The notes: generated by a model not told the origin, from the sequence alone. 64,000 nt of DNA from Micromonospora rhizosphaerae (GCF_900091465.1 NZ_FMHV01000002.1:3038001-3102000), one strand, 5' to 3'. Positions 51,546-60,417 are shown, counted from the stretch's first letter. Numbers and translations: made by a program.

Positions 51546-52745
51546 ATGAACAACAGGAACGTCCTCATCTCCGGCGCCGGCATCGCCGGCCCGGCCCTGG
51601 CCTGGTGGCTGCGCCGGCACGGCTTCCACTCCACGGTGGTGGAGCGTGCCCCGAGCGCCCGCCCCGGCGGACAGGCCGTCGACATCCGGGGCACGGCCCG
51701 AGAGGTGCTCGAGCGGATGGGGCTGACCGCGCGGGTACGCGCTGAGTGCGTCGCCGAGCGTGGCATGGCGTACGTGGCCGCCGACGGCGCGGTGACCTGT
51801 CGGATGCCGGTGCACGCGTTCGACGGCGAGGGTATCGTCGCGGAGATCGAGATCGAGCGGGGCGACCTGGCCCGGCTGCTGTACGAGGAGACCCGCGCCG
51901 AGGTGGACTACCTCTTCGACGACTCGATCGAGACGCTGATCCAGACCGACGACGGGGTGCGGGTCACCTTCGAGCGGTCCGCCCCGCGAACGTTCGACCT
52001 CGTGGTCGGCGCGGACGGCGTGCACTCCCGGACCCGCGCGCTGGCCTTCGGGCCGGAGTCGGCGTACCTCCGCCCGCTCGGGGCGTACCTGGCGTACTTC
52101 ACCACGCCGTACGCCGAAGATGAGGGCTGGTTCCTGTTGCACAACGCGCCCGGTGGCCGGGTGGTGGGCACCCGGCCGACCCGCGGTGGGCGGACCAGCG
52201 CGCTGTTCAGCTTCGTCTCGCCGCCGCTGGACGTGGACCGCCGGGACGTCGCCGAGCAGCAGCGGATCCTCGCCGACCAGTTCGCCGACGTCGGCTGGCG
52301 CACGTCCGAGCTGCTGGCCGCCATGCCCGCCGCCCGGGACTTCTACTTCGACATCTACGGCCAGGTGCGGATGGACCGGTGGAGCCGGGGCCGGGTCGCG
52401 CTGCTCGGCGACGCCGCCTGGTGTCCGTCTCCGCTGACCGGTCAGGGCACCAGCCTCTCGCTGGTCGGGGCGTACGTGCTGGCCGGTGAGCTGGCCGCCG
52501 CCGAAGGCGACCACACGGTCGCCTTCGCCCGCTACGAGGAGGCCCTGCGGGACCACGTCCGGCGTGGCCAGGAGCTGCCCGGGGGCGGCGTCTCCGGCTT
52601 CCTGCCGGCCAGCCGGGCCGCCATCTGGCTGCGCGGCCAGTCGATGCGGGCGATGACCTCCCGCCCGCTGCGCCGGCTGGCGGCCAGGGCGTTCTTCAGC
52701 AAGGCCGACGGCCTGAGCCTGCCGGAGTACGCCGCGAGCCGGTGA
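51546..52745 (+). CDS. FAD-dependent monooxygenase (aromatic hydroxylase type)
   Basis: A 399-residue class A flavoprotein. The FAD-binding GxGxxG is ISGAGIAGPALAWWL (about 8-22), the DG motif is VVGADGVHSRTR (about 154-165), and the GD motif is VALLGDAAWCPSPLTGQGTS (about 286-305). The proteins closest in pattern act on aromatic compounds, tetracyclines or rifamycins, so it may modify an antibiotic or a phenolic substrate. The divergent GntR-TetR fusion probably represses it until such a compound is bound. The ATG at 51546 is preceded by GGGAGCG. Confidence 0.88.
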   Translation: MNNRNVLISGAGIAGPALAWWLRRHGFHSTVVERAPSARPGGQAVDIRGTAREVLERMGLTARVRAECVAERGMAYVAADGAVTCRMPVHAFDGEGIVAEIEIERGDLARLLYEETRAEVDYLFDDSIETLIQTDDGVRVTFERSAPRTFDLVVGADGVHSRTRALAFGPESAYLRPLGAYLAYFTTPYAEDEGWFLLHNAPGGRVVGTRPTRGGRTSALFSFVSPPLDVDRRDVAEQQRILADQFADVGWRTSELLAAMPAARDFYFDIYGQVRMDRWSRGRVALLGDAAWCPSPLTGQGTSLSLVGAYVLAGELAAAEGDHTVAFARYEEALRDHVRRGQELPGGGVSGFLPASRAAIWLRGQSMRAMTSRPLRRLAARAFFSKADGLSLPEYAASR

Positions 52746-52822
52746 CCTCCGGTGGCGCCCCCACATGTCGTCACCGATCGGCGGCAACCGATCGCTTCCG
52801 CCGGCCGGTCACCTGGGTCGAC

Positions 52823-52912
52823 GGGCCCGTCCGTATGGGGGATGGGCCCGTCCGATCCGGGCCGAATGTGTGGGTGATCGACATGGCCCGTCTCCGGCGA
52901 TGCACGTAGGTT
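52823..52912 (+). promoter_or_regulatory. Promoter region of the ABC transporter operon with GGCCCGTC repeats
   Basis: GGGCCCGTCCG occurs at 52823-52833 and 52844-52854 (21 bases apart). A shorter copy, GGCCCGTC, is at 52885-52892, 40 bases further. TAGGTT at 52907-52912 is a likely -10 box. The spacing places the copies on about one face of the helix. Confidence 0.5.
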
Positions 52913-52984
52913 TCCTGCACGCGACGGCCCTGTGACCCCCATCACCGACCTGGTCGTCGCCGGAGACCTGCGGAGGATGTGGCG

Positions 52985-53746
52985 ATGGCCGGGCAAGCGC
53001 TCCTGTCGGCCCGCGGGCTGACCCGCGACTTCCGGGGCTTCCGGGCCGTCGACGGGGTGGACCTCGACGTGGCGCCGGAGACCGTACACGCCCTGGTCGG
53101 TCCCAACGGGGCCGGGAAGACCACCCTGTTCAACCTGCTCACCGGCTTCCTGCCGCCGACCGCCGGCCGGATCGAGCTGGCCGGCCGGGACGTCACCGGA
53201 CTGCCCCCGGAGCGGGTCGCCCGGCTCGGCGTGGCCCGGTCGTTCCAGATCACCAGCCTCTTCCCGCAGCTGTCCGCCCGCGAGCACGTCGAGCTGGCGT
53301 TGCAGTCACCGAGCGGGCTGGGCTGGCGGTTCTGGCGTTCGGCGAAGCTGATGCGCCGCTACCGGGAGCGGGCCGACGAGCTGCTGGCCATGGTCGGCCT
53401 CGCCGAGCTCGCCGAGGCACCGGCCGAGGCGCTCGCGTACGGGCGCAAGCGCGCCCTGGAGCTGGCCATCGCGCTCGCCCTGGACCCGAAGGTGCTGCTG
53501 CTCGACGAGCCCACCGCCGGGATGGGGCTGGAGGACGTCGACCGCACCGTCGAGCTGATCTCCCGGGTCCGGCAGGGCCGGACCGTGGTGATGGTCGAGC
53601 ACAACATGAGCGTCGTCGGCCGGCTCGCCGACACCGTCACCGTCCTGCAGGCCGGCAAGGTGCTGGTCGAGGGGCCCTACGAGCAGGTCCGCGCCGACGA
53701 GCGGGTCATCACCGCCTACCTGGGAGCCGCTGATGCTGCGCATTGA
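52985..53746 (+). CDS. livG: Branched-chain amino-acid type ABC transporter, ATPase LivG
   Basis: A 253-residue ATPase. Walker A is GPNGAGKTT (39-47), the signature region reads LAYGRKRALELAIAL (LivG types have LSYGxQR), Walker B is VLLLDEPTAGM, and the H-loop is MVEHNM. It energises uptake with LivF and the two permeases downstream. ATG 52985 has GGAGG at the right distance; GTG 52979 lies too close to it. The 3' end overlaps livF by 14 bases. Confidence 0.9.
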   Translation: MAGQALLSARGLTRDFRGFRAVDGVDLDVAPETVHALVGPNGAGKTTLFNLLTGFLPPTAGRIELAGRDVTGLPPERVARLGVARSFQITSLFPQLSAREHVELALQSPSGLGWRFWRSAKLMRRYRERADELLAMVGLAELAEAPAEALAYGRKRALELAIALALDPKVLLLDEPTAGMGLEDVDRTVELISRVRQGRTVVMVEHNMSVVGRLADTVTVLQAGKVLVEGPYEQVRADERVITAYLGAADAAH

Positions 53747-54425
53747 GAACCTCTCCGCCTTCTACGGCGAGGCGCAGGTGCTGCGGGAGGTGAGCCTGGA
53801 CGTCGCGGCCGGCGAGGTGGTCACCCTGGTCGGGCGCAACGGAGCGGGCAAGTCCACCCTGCTGCGCTGCGTGATGGGGCTGCACCCGGGGCAGCGGGGC
53901 ACGGTCAGCCTGGACGGCCGCGACATCACGAAGCTGCCGGCGTATCAGCGGGCGCGGCTCGGGCTCGGCTGGGTCCCCGACGACCGCGGCGCGTACGCCA
54001 CCCTCAGCGTCACCGAGAACCTGACACTCCCGCCGCGGGTCGGGCCCGATCCGTGGCCGCTGGAGCGGGTGTACGAGGCGTTCCCCGCCCTGTACGCCCG
54101 GCGCGACTCGGCGGCGACCATGCTCTCCGGCGGCGAGCAGCAGATGCTCGCCCTGGCCCGGGTGCTGCGGATGGGTGCCCGGCTGCTGCTCTGCGACGAG
54201 CCCACCGAGGGGCTCTCGCCGCTGCTCGTGCAGCAGGTCGGCGACCTGCTGCGGGAGGCCAAGAAGCACGGGGTGACCGTGCTGCTGGTCGAGCAGAACC
54301 TGCACTTCGCCACCGGCGTCGCCGACCGGCACTACCTGCTGGCCGAGGGACGGATCGCGGAGGCGATGGACAACTCCGAGGTGCGCTCGCGGGAGCGCGA
54401 GCTGCTGGCGTACCTCGGCATCTGA
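53733..54425 (+). CDS. livF: Branched-chain amino-acid type ABC transporter, ATPase LivF
   Basis: A 230-residue ATPase. Walker A is GRNGAGKST (34-42), the LivF-typical VPDDRGAYATLSVTENL lies near 80, the signature is MLSGGEQQMLALARVL, Walker B is LLLCDEPTEGLSP, and the H-loop is LVEQNL. It pairs with LivG to form the ATPase dimer. Sixty bases separate it from the binding-protein gene. Confidence 0.92.
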   Translation: MLRIENLSAFYGEAQVLREVSLDVAAGEVVTLVGRNGAGKSTLLRCVMGLHPGQRGTVSLDGRDITKLPAYQRARLGLGWVPDDRGAYATLSVTENLTLPPRVGPDPWPLERVYEAFPALYARRDSAATMLSGGEQQMLALARVLRMGARLLLCDEPTEGLSPLLVQQVGDLLREAKKHGVTVLLVEQNLHFATGVADRHYLLAEGRIAEAMDNSEVRSRERELLAYLGI

Positions 54426-54484
54426 TTTCCAAATTCAAAGACGGACCGTGAGCCGCGCCGCGGCGCGGATGTGGAGGGATTGGC

Positions 54485-55729
54485 ATGCGCAGAACCGCAG
54501 GTCTGGCGGCGGCTTCGGCCGCCGTGCTGCTCGCCGCCGGATGCGGTGGTGGCGGGCCGAGCGCGTCGGGCGACTCGAAGCTGACCGACGACAAGATCGT
54601 GCTCGGCGTCCTCAACGACCAGTCCGGGGTCTACGCGGACCTCTCCGGCAAGAACTCGGTGAAGGCCGTGGAGATGGCCATCGCCGACTTCAAGGCCAAG
54701 TACGGCGACAAGGCGGTGACCACCAACATCAGCGTCGAGTCCGCCGACCACCAGAACAAGCCGGACATCGCCAACACCAAGGCGGCCGAGCTCTACGACC
54801 GGAAGTCGGCCGACGCCATCTTCGACGTGCCGACCTCCTCCGCCGCGCTGAAGGTCGCCGACGTCGCCAAGGCGAAGAAGAAGCTGTACTTCAACATCAC
54901 CGGCGCGACCACCGACCTGACCGGCAAGTCGTGCAACAAGTACACCTTCCACTACGCGTACGACAGCTACATGCTGGCCCACGGCACGGGCAAGGCGGTC
55001 ACCGAGCAGGGCGCCAAGAACTGGTACGTCGTCTACCCGGACTACGCGTTCGGGCAGGACATGGAGAAGAAGTTCTCCACCGCGGTGGAGGGCGCCGGCG
55101 GCAAGGTCATCTCCAAGGCCCCGACGCCGTTCCCGAACGACAACTTCTCCACCTTCCTGCTCAAGGCGCCCACGCTCAGCCCGAAGCCCGACGTGCTGGC
55201 CACCATGCAGGCCGGCGGTGACCTGGTCAACCTGGTCAAGCAGTACAACGAGTTCAAGCTCCGGGACAAGGGCATCGGCCTGGCCGTCGGCCTGATGTTC
55301 CTGACCGACATTCACTCGCTGACGCCCGCCGCGCTGGCCGGCACCACCTACACGGACGCCTGGTACTGGAACTTCGACCAGAAGAACCGCGAGTTCGCCG
55401 ACCGGTTCCAGAAGGAGACGGGCGCCCGGCCCACCTTCGCGCACGCGGCCAACTACTCCGCGGCCATGCAGTACCTGGAGGCCGTGCAGGCCGCCGGCAC
55501 CGACAACGCCGACAAGGTGGTCGCGCAGTTGGAGGGCAAGAGCATCGAGGACGTCTTCCTGCGCAACGGCAAGATTCGCGCCGAGGACCACCGGGTCATC
55601 CACGACGCCTACCTGGCCCAGGTCAAGCCGGCGGCCGAGGTGAAGGAGCCGTGGGACTACGTGAAGGTCCTCAAGACGATCCCCGCGGCCGAGGCGTTCG
55701 CGCCTCCGTCGGGCGAATGCAAGATGTGA
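54485..55729 (+). CDS. ABC transporter substrate-binding lipoprotein (LivK type)
   Basis: A 414-residue periplasmic-type binding protein of the Leu/Ile/Val family. The signal peptide ends in the lipobox LLAAGC with Cys20, followed by a Gly/Ser linker. The mature part starts IVLGVLNDQSGVYADLSG, a pattern seen in binding proteins for amides, aromatic acids or other organic ligands as well as amino acids, so the ligand is open. It has an uncommonly Lys-rich surface for this genome. ATG 54485 has a GGAGGGA site. Confidence 0.9.
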   Translation: MRRTAGLAAASAAVLLAAGCGGGGPSASGDSKLTDDKIVLGVLNDQSGVYADLSGKNSVKAVEMAIADFKAKYGDKAVTTNISVESADHQNKPDIANTKAAELYDRKSADAIFDVPTSSAALKVADVAKAKKKLYFNITGATTDLTGKSCNKYTFHYAYDSYMLAHGTGKAVTEQGAKNWYVVYPDYAFGQDMEKKFSTAVEGAGGKVISKAPTPFPNDNFSTFLLKAPTLSPKPDVLATMQAGGDLVNLVKQYNEFKLRDKGIGLAVGLMFLTDIHSLTPAALAGTTYTDAWYWNFDQKNREFADRFQKETGARPTFAHAANYSAAMQYLEAVQAAGTDNADKVVAQLEGKSIEDVFLRNGKIRAEDHRVIHDAYLAQVKPAAEVKEPWDYVKVLKTIPAAEAFAPPSGECKM

Positions 55730-55736
55730 CGAGGCG

Positions 55737-56621
55737 ATGAGCGGTTTCCTGCAACACACGTTCAACGGGCTGGTGAGCGGGGCGTTCTACGCCCTGCTCG
55801 CCCTCGGGCTCTCCGTCATCTTCGGGATGCTGCGGGTGGTGAACTTCGCCCACGGTGCGTTCTACATGCTCGGCGCATTCGGGGCGTACGTGCTGCTGAC
55901 CGAGGCCGGGGTGCCGTTCTGGGGTGCGCTGGTGATCGTGCCGGTCGCGCTGGGTCTGCTCGGCATGGCGCTCGAGCGGGCGTTCATCCACCGGCTGACC
56001 CGGCTCGACCCGCTCTACAACTTCCTGCTCACCTTCGGGCTGACGTTGATCCTGCAGGACCTGGTCAAGTCGAGGTACGGGGTGAACTCCAGCCAGTACC
56101 TCCCGCCCGCCGAGATGCAGGGCTCGGTCGACTTCGGAGTCTTCGACTTCCCGATGTACCGGGTCTTCGTGCTGGTCTTCGCCGGCCTGCTCTGCCTCGG
56201 CGTGTGGTGGCTGCTCAGCCGCACCCGGATCGGCATGGTGGTGCGGGCATCGACCGAACGACCCGAGCTGACGCGGGCCTTCGGCATCAACGTCGGGCGG
56301 TGGGTCACTCCGGTGTTCGGCTTCGGCATCGCCCTGGCGGGCCTCGCCGGAGTCCTCGCCGCGCCGATGCGGGCGGTCAACCCGCTGATGGGCGCCGACC
56401 TGATCATCGTGGTCTTCGCGGTGGTGGTGATCGGCGGGCTCGGCTCGATCTTCGGCTCCGTCGCCGCCGGCTTCGGCATCGGCCTGTTGCAGGCGTGGGG
56501 CGAGGCGTACCTGGCGGAGCGGATGCCCATCCTGGCGCAGACGCTCGTCTTCATCGTGATGGCCGTCGTGCTGCTGTGGCGCCCGGCGGGCCTGTTCGGG
56601 CGGGAGGAGACGCCGGCATGA
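55737..56621 (+). CDS. livH: Branched-chain amino-acid type ABC permease LivH
   Basis: A 294-residue membrane permease with about eight helices. The opening FNGLVSGAFYALLALGLSVIFG and VVNFAHGAFYMLGAF are family signatures. The ATPase-coupling loop is near TRAFGINV (about 179-186). It starts seven bases after the binding-protein stop. Its stop overlaps the LivM start (ATGA). Confidence 0.92.
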   Translation: MSGFLQHTFNGLVSGAFYALLALGLSVIFGMLRVVNFAHGAFYMLGAFGAYVLLTEAGVPFWGALVIVPVALGLLGMALERAFIHRLTRLDPLYNFLLTFGLTLILQDLVKSRYGVNSSQYLPPAEMQGSVDFGVFDFPMYRVFVLVFAGLLCLGVWWLLSRTRIGMVVRASTERPELTRAFGINVGRWVTPVFGFGIALAGLAGVLAAPMRAVNPLMGADLIIVVFAVVVIGGLGSIFGSVAAGFGIGLLQAWGEAYLAERMPILAQTLVFIVMAVVLLWRPAGLFGREETPA

Positions 56622-57640
56622 CCGAGACGTCCACTGTGCAGCCGACGGAAGAACCCGCCGCGGCTGCGCCCCGCTCGGCGCTCGGCGCTGTCAGCCGGGC
56701 TCCCGGCTGGGTCCGCTACCTGCTGCTCGCCGCCGGGCTGGCGGCCGCGCTCTGGCTGCCCAACGGGCTGTATCCGGCGGTCGCCGTCGACATCCTGTGC
56801 TGGGCTCTCTTCGCGGTCTCGGTCGACCTGCTGCTCGGCTTCACCGGGCTGATGTCCTTCGGGCACGCCGCGTTCTGGGGGACGTCCGCGTACGCGTCCG
56901 GGCTGGTCGCGATCCACCTCGGGGCGCCCTTCCCGGTCGCCGCGCTGGCCGGGGCGCTGACCGCGGCGCTGCTCGCGCTGCCGATCGGGTATCTCGCGGT
57001 GAAGCGGACCGGAATCTACTTCGCGATGGTGACCCTGGCCTTCGCGCAGATGATCTACTTCGTCGCGAACAAGTGGGGCTCGGTCACCGGCGGCGAGAAC
57101 GGTCTGCAGAGTGTGCCGCGGGAGCTGTTCGGCCTGGACCTCAGCGACGAGTACTACTTCTACTACGCGGCGCTGCCCATGGTGCTCGCCGGGCTCTTCG
57201 CCGCGTGGCGGATCGTGCATTCGCCGTTCGGGCGGGTGCTGGTCGGCATCCGGGACAACCCGGCCCGGGCGCGGGCGCTGGGTTACCCGGTACACCGCTT
57301 CAAGCTGACCGCGTTCGTCCTCTCGGCGTTCCTCGCCGGGCTGGGCGGTGGACTCTTCGTCATCAACCACAAGTTCGTCTCGCTCGACGCCCTGCACTGG
57401 ACCACCTCGGGGAAGGCGGTCATCGTCGTCGTCCTCGGCGGTATCGGCACGCTCTGGGGCGGCGTCCTCGGCGCGGCGGCGCTGGTGCGGCTGGAGGACT
57501 GGCTGTCGTTCTCCGGATTCGAGCAGATCAACCTGGTCATCGGCGCCATCTTCGTCCTGGTGGTGCTGCTGTTCCGGCGCGGCATCTGGGGCAGCGTCGC
57601 GGCGCTGGCGCTGCGCTTCATGGCGTCGCGAAGACGGTAG
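56618..57640 (+). CDS. livM: Branched-chain amino-acid type ABC permease LivM
   Basis: A 340-residue permease with an N-terminal polar extension of about 28 residues, then about ten helices. LLGFTGLMSFGHAAFWGTSAY (about 68-88) is the LivM signature. The coupling loop is near IRDNPARARALGYPVHRFK (about 211-229). It completes the transporter encoded by the five genes 52985-57640, and a strong hairpin follows at once. Confidence 0.92.
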   Translation: MTETSTVQPTEEPAAAAPRSALGAVSRAPGWVRYLLLAAGLAAALWLPNGLYPAVAVDILCWALFAVSVDLLLGFTGLMSFGHAAFWGTSAYASGLVAIHLGAPFPVAALAGALTAALLALPIGYLAVKRTGIYFAMVTLAFAQMIYFVANKWGSVTGGENGLQSVPRELFGLDLSDEYYFYYAALPMVLAGLFAAWRIVHSPFGRVLVGIRDNPARARALGYPVHRFKLTAFVLSAFLAGLGGGLFVINHKFVSLDALHWTTSGKAVIVVVLGGIGTLWGGVLGAAALVRLEDWLSFSGFEQINLVIGAIFVLVVLLFRRGIWGSVAALALRFMASRRR

Positions 57641-57653
57641 TTGCCGCGCAAAC

Positions 57654-57693
57654 GCCGCTGGCCGGCACCCGTGTTGGGGTGCCGGCCAGCGGC
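57654..57693. terminator. Strong terminator after the ABC transporter operon
   Basis: A perfect 17-bp stem, GCCGCTGGCCGGCACCC (57654-57670) with its complement at 57677-57693 and a six-base loop, 13 bases after the livM stop. It also lies at the end of the minus-strand gene at 57707, so it may serve both. Confidence 0.85.
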
Positions 57694-57706
57694 TTGGTGC
57701 TCTGTG

Positions 57707-58297
57707 TCAGTTGTTCCAGTGCTGGGCGACCAGGTCGGCGGCCTGCTGTTCCCACTGGGCGTAGGCGTGCGGGTAGGCCGACACCTGCACCGTCTGGGCG
57801 GCCTCGGTCAGCGGCATGTCGTGCCAGCCGTCGACCTGCTTGAGGCCCTTGAGGAACGCCATGGTCGAGTACTGCGGGTCGGTGATCTGCTCCGGGGTGC
57901 CCCAACCCGAGGACGGGCGCTGCTGGAACAGGCCCAGCGAGTCGTGGTCGTTGCGCTCCCCCAGGTGACCCAGGTTCTCCAGCTTCGACTCCTGCAGGCT
58001 GGTCGCGATCGAGACCACCGCGGCCCGCTCGTCCATGCCGGACTTCTTCGTCGCGGCGATGATCGCCTTGACGTTGCCGATCTGCTCCTTGTTCAGGTCG
58101 ATCCGGGACTGGGTGCCCTGCACACCATGCGGGATCAGCTTGCCGGTGTCCACACCCGGCTTGTCGGCCTGCACGACGGCGACGGGCTTGGCGTCCACCG
58201 GGGCGGCGGCGTGGGCGGTGGCCGGGCCGGCGAACACGCCACCGGTGAAGGCCAGACCAGCGATACCGAGCACGCTCTTACGCAGCATCGAGTTCAT
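57707..58297 (-). CDS. Secreted protein with a lysozyme-like/transglycosylase-like domain
   Basis: A 196-residue exported protein. It has a signal peptide (basic LRK, then SVLGIAGLAFTGGVFAG, cleavage near AHAAA), a spacer of about 45 residues, and a C-terminal domain (about 75-196) containing VVSIATSLQESKLENLGHLG and NDHDSLGLFQQRPSSGWGT. The Glu in QESKLENL followed by S-x-GLFQQ is the pattern of lysozyme-fold wall-active proteins seen in actinobacteria. A cell-wall role is likely but unproven. ATG 58297 has a TTGGAGC site. Transcription probably comes from two GGAAT-N18-GTT promoters 150-260 bases upstream. Confidence 0.75.
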   Translation of the reverse strand: MNSMLRKSVLGIAGLAFTGGVFAGPATAHAAAPVDAKPVAVVQADKPGVDTGKLIPHGVQGTQSRIDLNKEQIGNVKAIIAATKKSGMDERAAVVSIATSLQESKLENLGHLGERNDHDSLGLFQQRPSSGWGTPEQITDPQYSTMAFLKGLKQVDGWHDMPLTEAAQTVQVSAYPHAYAQWEQQAADLVAQHWNN

Positions 58298-58329
58298 GAT
58301 CAAAGCTCCAATTCGGGGGTCAGGCACAC

Positions 58330-58352
58330 CCACCCGATAGGGGGCCGGGTGG
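58330..58352 (-). promoter_or_regulatory. Small hairpin in the leader of the secreted-protein gene
   Basis: CCACCCG (58330-58336) pairs with CGGGTGG (58346-58352), about 33 bases before the ATG at 58297. No known riboswitch consensus fits the leader. Confidence 0.35.
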
Positions 58353-58447
58353 ATGCGCACGCACCACGGACGGGCGCTCAAAAAGTCTTCGGGGGAAAGA
58401 TCCGACCGCCGGGCGGGGCTGCCACTCGCGGCGCCGGGACCGTGTGT

Positions 58448-58473
58448 AACGACCGGCGGCCCACCAGCATTCC
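58448..58473 (-). promoter_or_regulatory. ECF-sigma type promoter, proximal copy (GGAAT-N18-GTT)
   Basis: On the minus strand GGAAT (58473-58469) and GTT (58450-58448) are separated by exactly 18 bases, the SigR/SigH-type spacing. The -10 side reads TCGTTACAC. Confidence 0.6.
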
Positions 58474-58530
58474 GGGGCCCGTCCACCAGCCCCCAGATCA
58501 GGGGGCGGTCCTCGGTCGTACGCCAGGTAT

Positions 58531-58556
58531 AACGACCCCGCCCCGGCCACGATTCC
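58531..58556 (-). promoter_or_regulatory. ECF-sigma type promoter, distal copy (GGAAT-N18-GTT)
   Basis: On the minus strand GGAAT (58556-58552) and GTT (58533-58531) are again exactly 18 bases apart, with TCGTTATAC on the -10 side. It lies 83 bases upstream of the proximal copy. Confidence 0.6.
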
Positions 58557-58737
58557 GGCCCCACAATGCCGCCGGTCACACCCCGGGGACCGGACAGGCG
58601 ACACCGCAACGGCGGCTTTCGGGCACCTGGCCCACCCCGATGCCGCCACATCACGGGACACCGTCCACCGCGAGGCGCGTGGCCCTGCCCACGACGGACC
58701 GTCGCCCGCGGGGAGCGGACGTGACCCGGCACACAAG

Positions 58738-58809
58738 CGATACGAACCGGTTCCGTATCGAATCCCCGGGCGCCTAGGCTGGGCACTGTTACGAGTCTGC
58801 CCCGTATCG
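58738..58809 (+). promoter_or_regulatory. Operator half-sites before the MFS transporter gene
   Basis: CGATACG (58738-58744) and CGTATCG (58754-58760) form an inverted pair around AACCGGTTC. A third CGTATCG lies at 58803-58809 and overlaps TATCGT (58805-58810), a likely -10 box. The half-sites are the same as in the double operator at 34661. Confidence 0.55.
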
Positions 58810-58848
58810 TATTTGCGACGCGGGTGAGCCGGGGGGAGAACCGGACAC

Positions 58849-60417
58849 ATGGAACTGCACGGGAACACGGGACACCCGAGGAGGTGGGCGATCCTCGGGG
58901 TGTTGGTGATCAGCCTGCTCGTGGTCGTCCTCGACAACACGATCCTGAACGTCGCGCTCCGCACCCTCGCCGACCCGGTGCACGGCCTCGGGGCCAGCCA
59001 GGGCGAGCTGGAGTGGTCGATCAACTCCTACACCCTGGTCTTCGCCGGCCTGCTCTTCACCTTCGGCGTGCTCGGCGACCGCTCGGGTCGCCGGCGCTTC
59101 CTGCTGATCGGCCTGGCGCTCTTCGGGCTGGCGTCGCTGCTGTCGGCGTACGCGCAGAACCCCGGACAGCTGATCGCAGCCCGCGCCCTGATGGGGGTCG
59201 GCGGCGCGGCCATCATGCCGGTGACGCTCTCGATCATCTCGAACGTCTTCGACCCGCGGGAGCGCGGCCGGGCGATCGGCGTCTGGGCCGGTGCCGTCGG
59301 CCTCGCCGTGGCGATCGGCCCGGTCCTCGGCGGGGCGCTGCTGGAGCACTACTGGTGGGGCTCGGTCTTCCTGATCAACGTGCCGGTGGTCGCGCTCGGC
59401 GTGGTGCTGGTCGCCGCCCTGGTGCCCGAGTCGCGGGACCCGAACCCGGGCCGGGTCGACCTGCTCGGCGTGCTGCTCTCGGTGGTTGGCCTGGTCGCCC
59501 TGACCTACGGCATCATCGACGGCGGCGAGCACGGCTTCGACCGCGCCTCGGTCTGGGGGGCAATCGCCGGCGGGCTGGCCGTCCTGGCCTGGTTCGTCGC
59601 CCACGAGCTGCGCAGCGACCACCCGTCGCTGGACGTCCGGTTGTTCCGGGTGCCCCGGTTCGCCGCCCCGGTGACGCTTGTCGGGCTGGTGTTCTTCGCC
59701 GCGATGGGCGTGATGTTCTTCAACGCGTTCTACCTCCAGCTGGTGCGCGGCTACAGCCCGTTGGAGACCGGTCTGCTCTTCCTGCCCTTCGCCGCGGCGC
59801 AGCTGTTCTTCGCGCCGCGCAGCGCGGCGATGGTTCGCCGCTTCGGCGGCCGGGCCGTCGCGGTGGTCGGTCTCGCGTTGACCGCGGTGGCGCTCGGCGC
59901 CTTCGTCTTCGTCGACGCGGTCACGCCGATCTGGGTCGTCCTGGTCCTGACCTTCGTCCAGGGCACCGGCATGGCCAACATCATGCCGCCGGCCACTGAG
60001 TCGATCATGTCGGCGCTGCCCCGGGAGAAGGCGGGCGTCGGCTCGGCGGTCAGCAACACGGTCCGCCAGGTGGCCGGCGCGCTCGGCGTGGCGGTGCTCG
60101 GCTCGGTGCTCTCCGCGGTCTACCGGGACGACATCGCCTCCGCCCTCGCCGGCCTGCCCACCCCGGCCCGCGCGGCGGCCGAGGAGTCCATCTCCGGCGC
60201 GTACGCGGCGGCGGCCCAGCTCGGGCCGGTGGCGCCCAAGCTGATCGCGGCGGCCAACGACTCGTTCGTCGCGGCGATGCACTGGGCCGCCGGACTCTCC
60301 GCGGTGGTGGCCGCGCTCGGCATCCTGATCGCGCTGCGCTGGCTGCCGGGTCGCCCCGCGGCCGGCCCGGCCGAGGCTCGGCCGGCCGCCGAGCGGGAGT
60401 TGGCCGGGACTGCCTAG
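58849..60417 (+). CDS. MFS drug efflux transporter, DHA2 (EmrB/QacA) family, 14 TMS
   Basis: A 522-residue proton-driven multidrug exporter. The start WAILGVLVISLLVVVLDNTILNVAL (residues 10-34) is the DHA2 TM1 motif (D-x-x-I-x-N-x-A). Motif A is GVLGDRSGRRR (about 75-85), motif C is GLAVAIGPVLGGAL (about 150-163), and 14 hydrophobic segments can be counted. The substrate is unknown. ATG 58849 has a GGGGGGAGA site. The TetR gene 11 bases downstream and the operator half-sites upstream indicate repression relieved by the pump's substrate. Confidence 0.92.
   Translation: MELHGNTGHPRRWAILGVLVISLLVVVLDNTILNVALRTLADPVHGLGASQGELEWSINSYTLVFAGLLFTFGVLGDRSGRRRFLLIGLALFGLASLLSAYAQNPGQLIAARALMGVGGAAIMPVTLSIISNVFDPRERGRAIGVWAGAVGLAVAIGPVLGGALLEHYWWGSVFLINVPVVALGVVLVAALVPESRDPNPGRVDLLGVLLSVVGLVALTYGIIDGGEHGFDRASVWGAIAGGLAVLAWFVAHELRSDHPSLDVRLFRVPRFAAPVTLVGLVFFAAMGVMFFNAFYLQLVRGYSPLETGLLFLPFAAAQLFFAPRSAAMVRRFGGRAVAVVGLALTAVALGAFVFVDAVTPIWVVLVLTFVQGTGMANIMPPATESIMSALPREKAGVGSAVSNTVRQVAGALGVAVLGSVLSAVYRDDIASALAGLPTPARAAAEESISGAYAAAAQLGPVAPKLIAAANDSFVAAMHWAAGLSAVVAALGILIALRWLPGRPAAGPAEARPAAERELAGTA

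Noticed and set aside
58298..58450. A possible c-di-AMP (ydaO) riboswitch in the leader of the secreted-protein gene
   Set aside because: Such switches often precede actinobacterial wall hydrolases, but the conserved core segments are absent; only a small hairpin near the start codon is visible.
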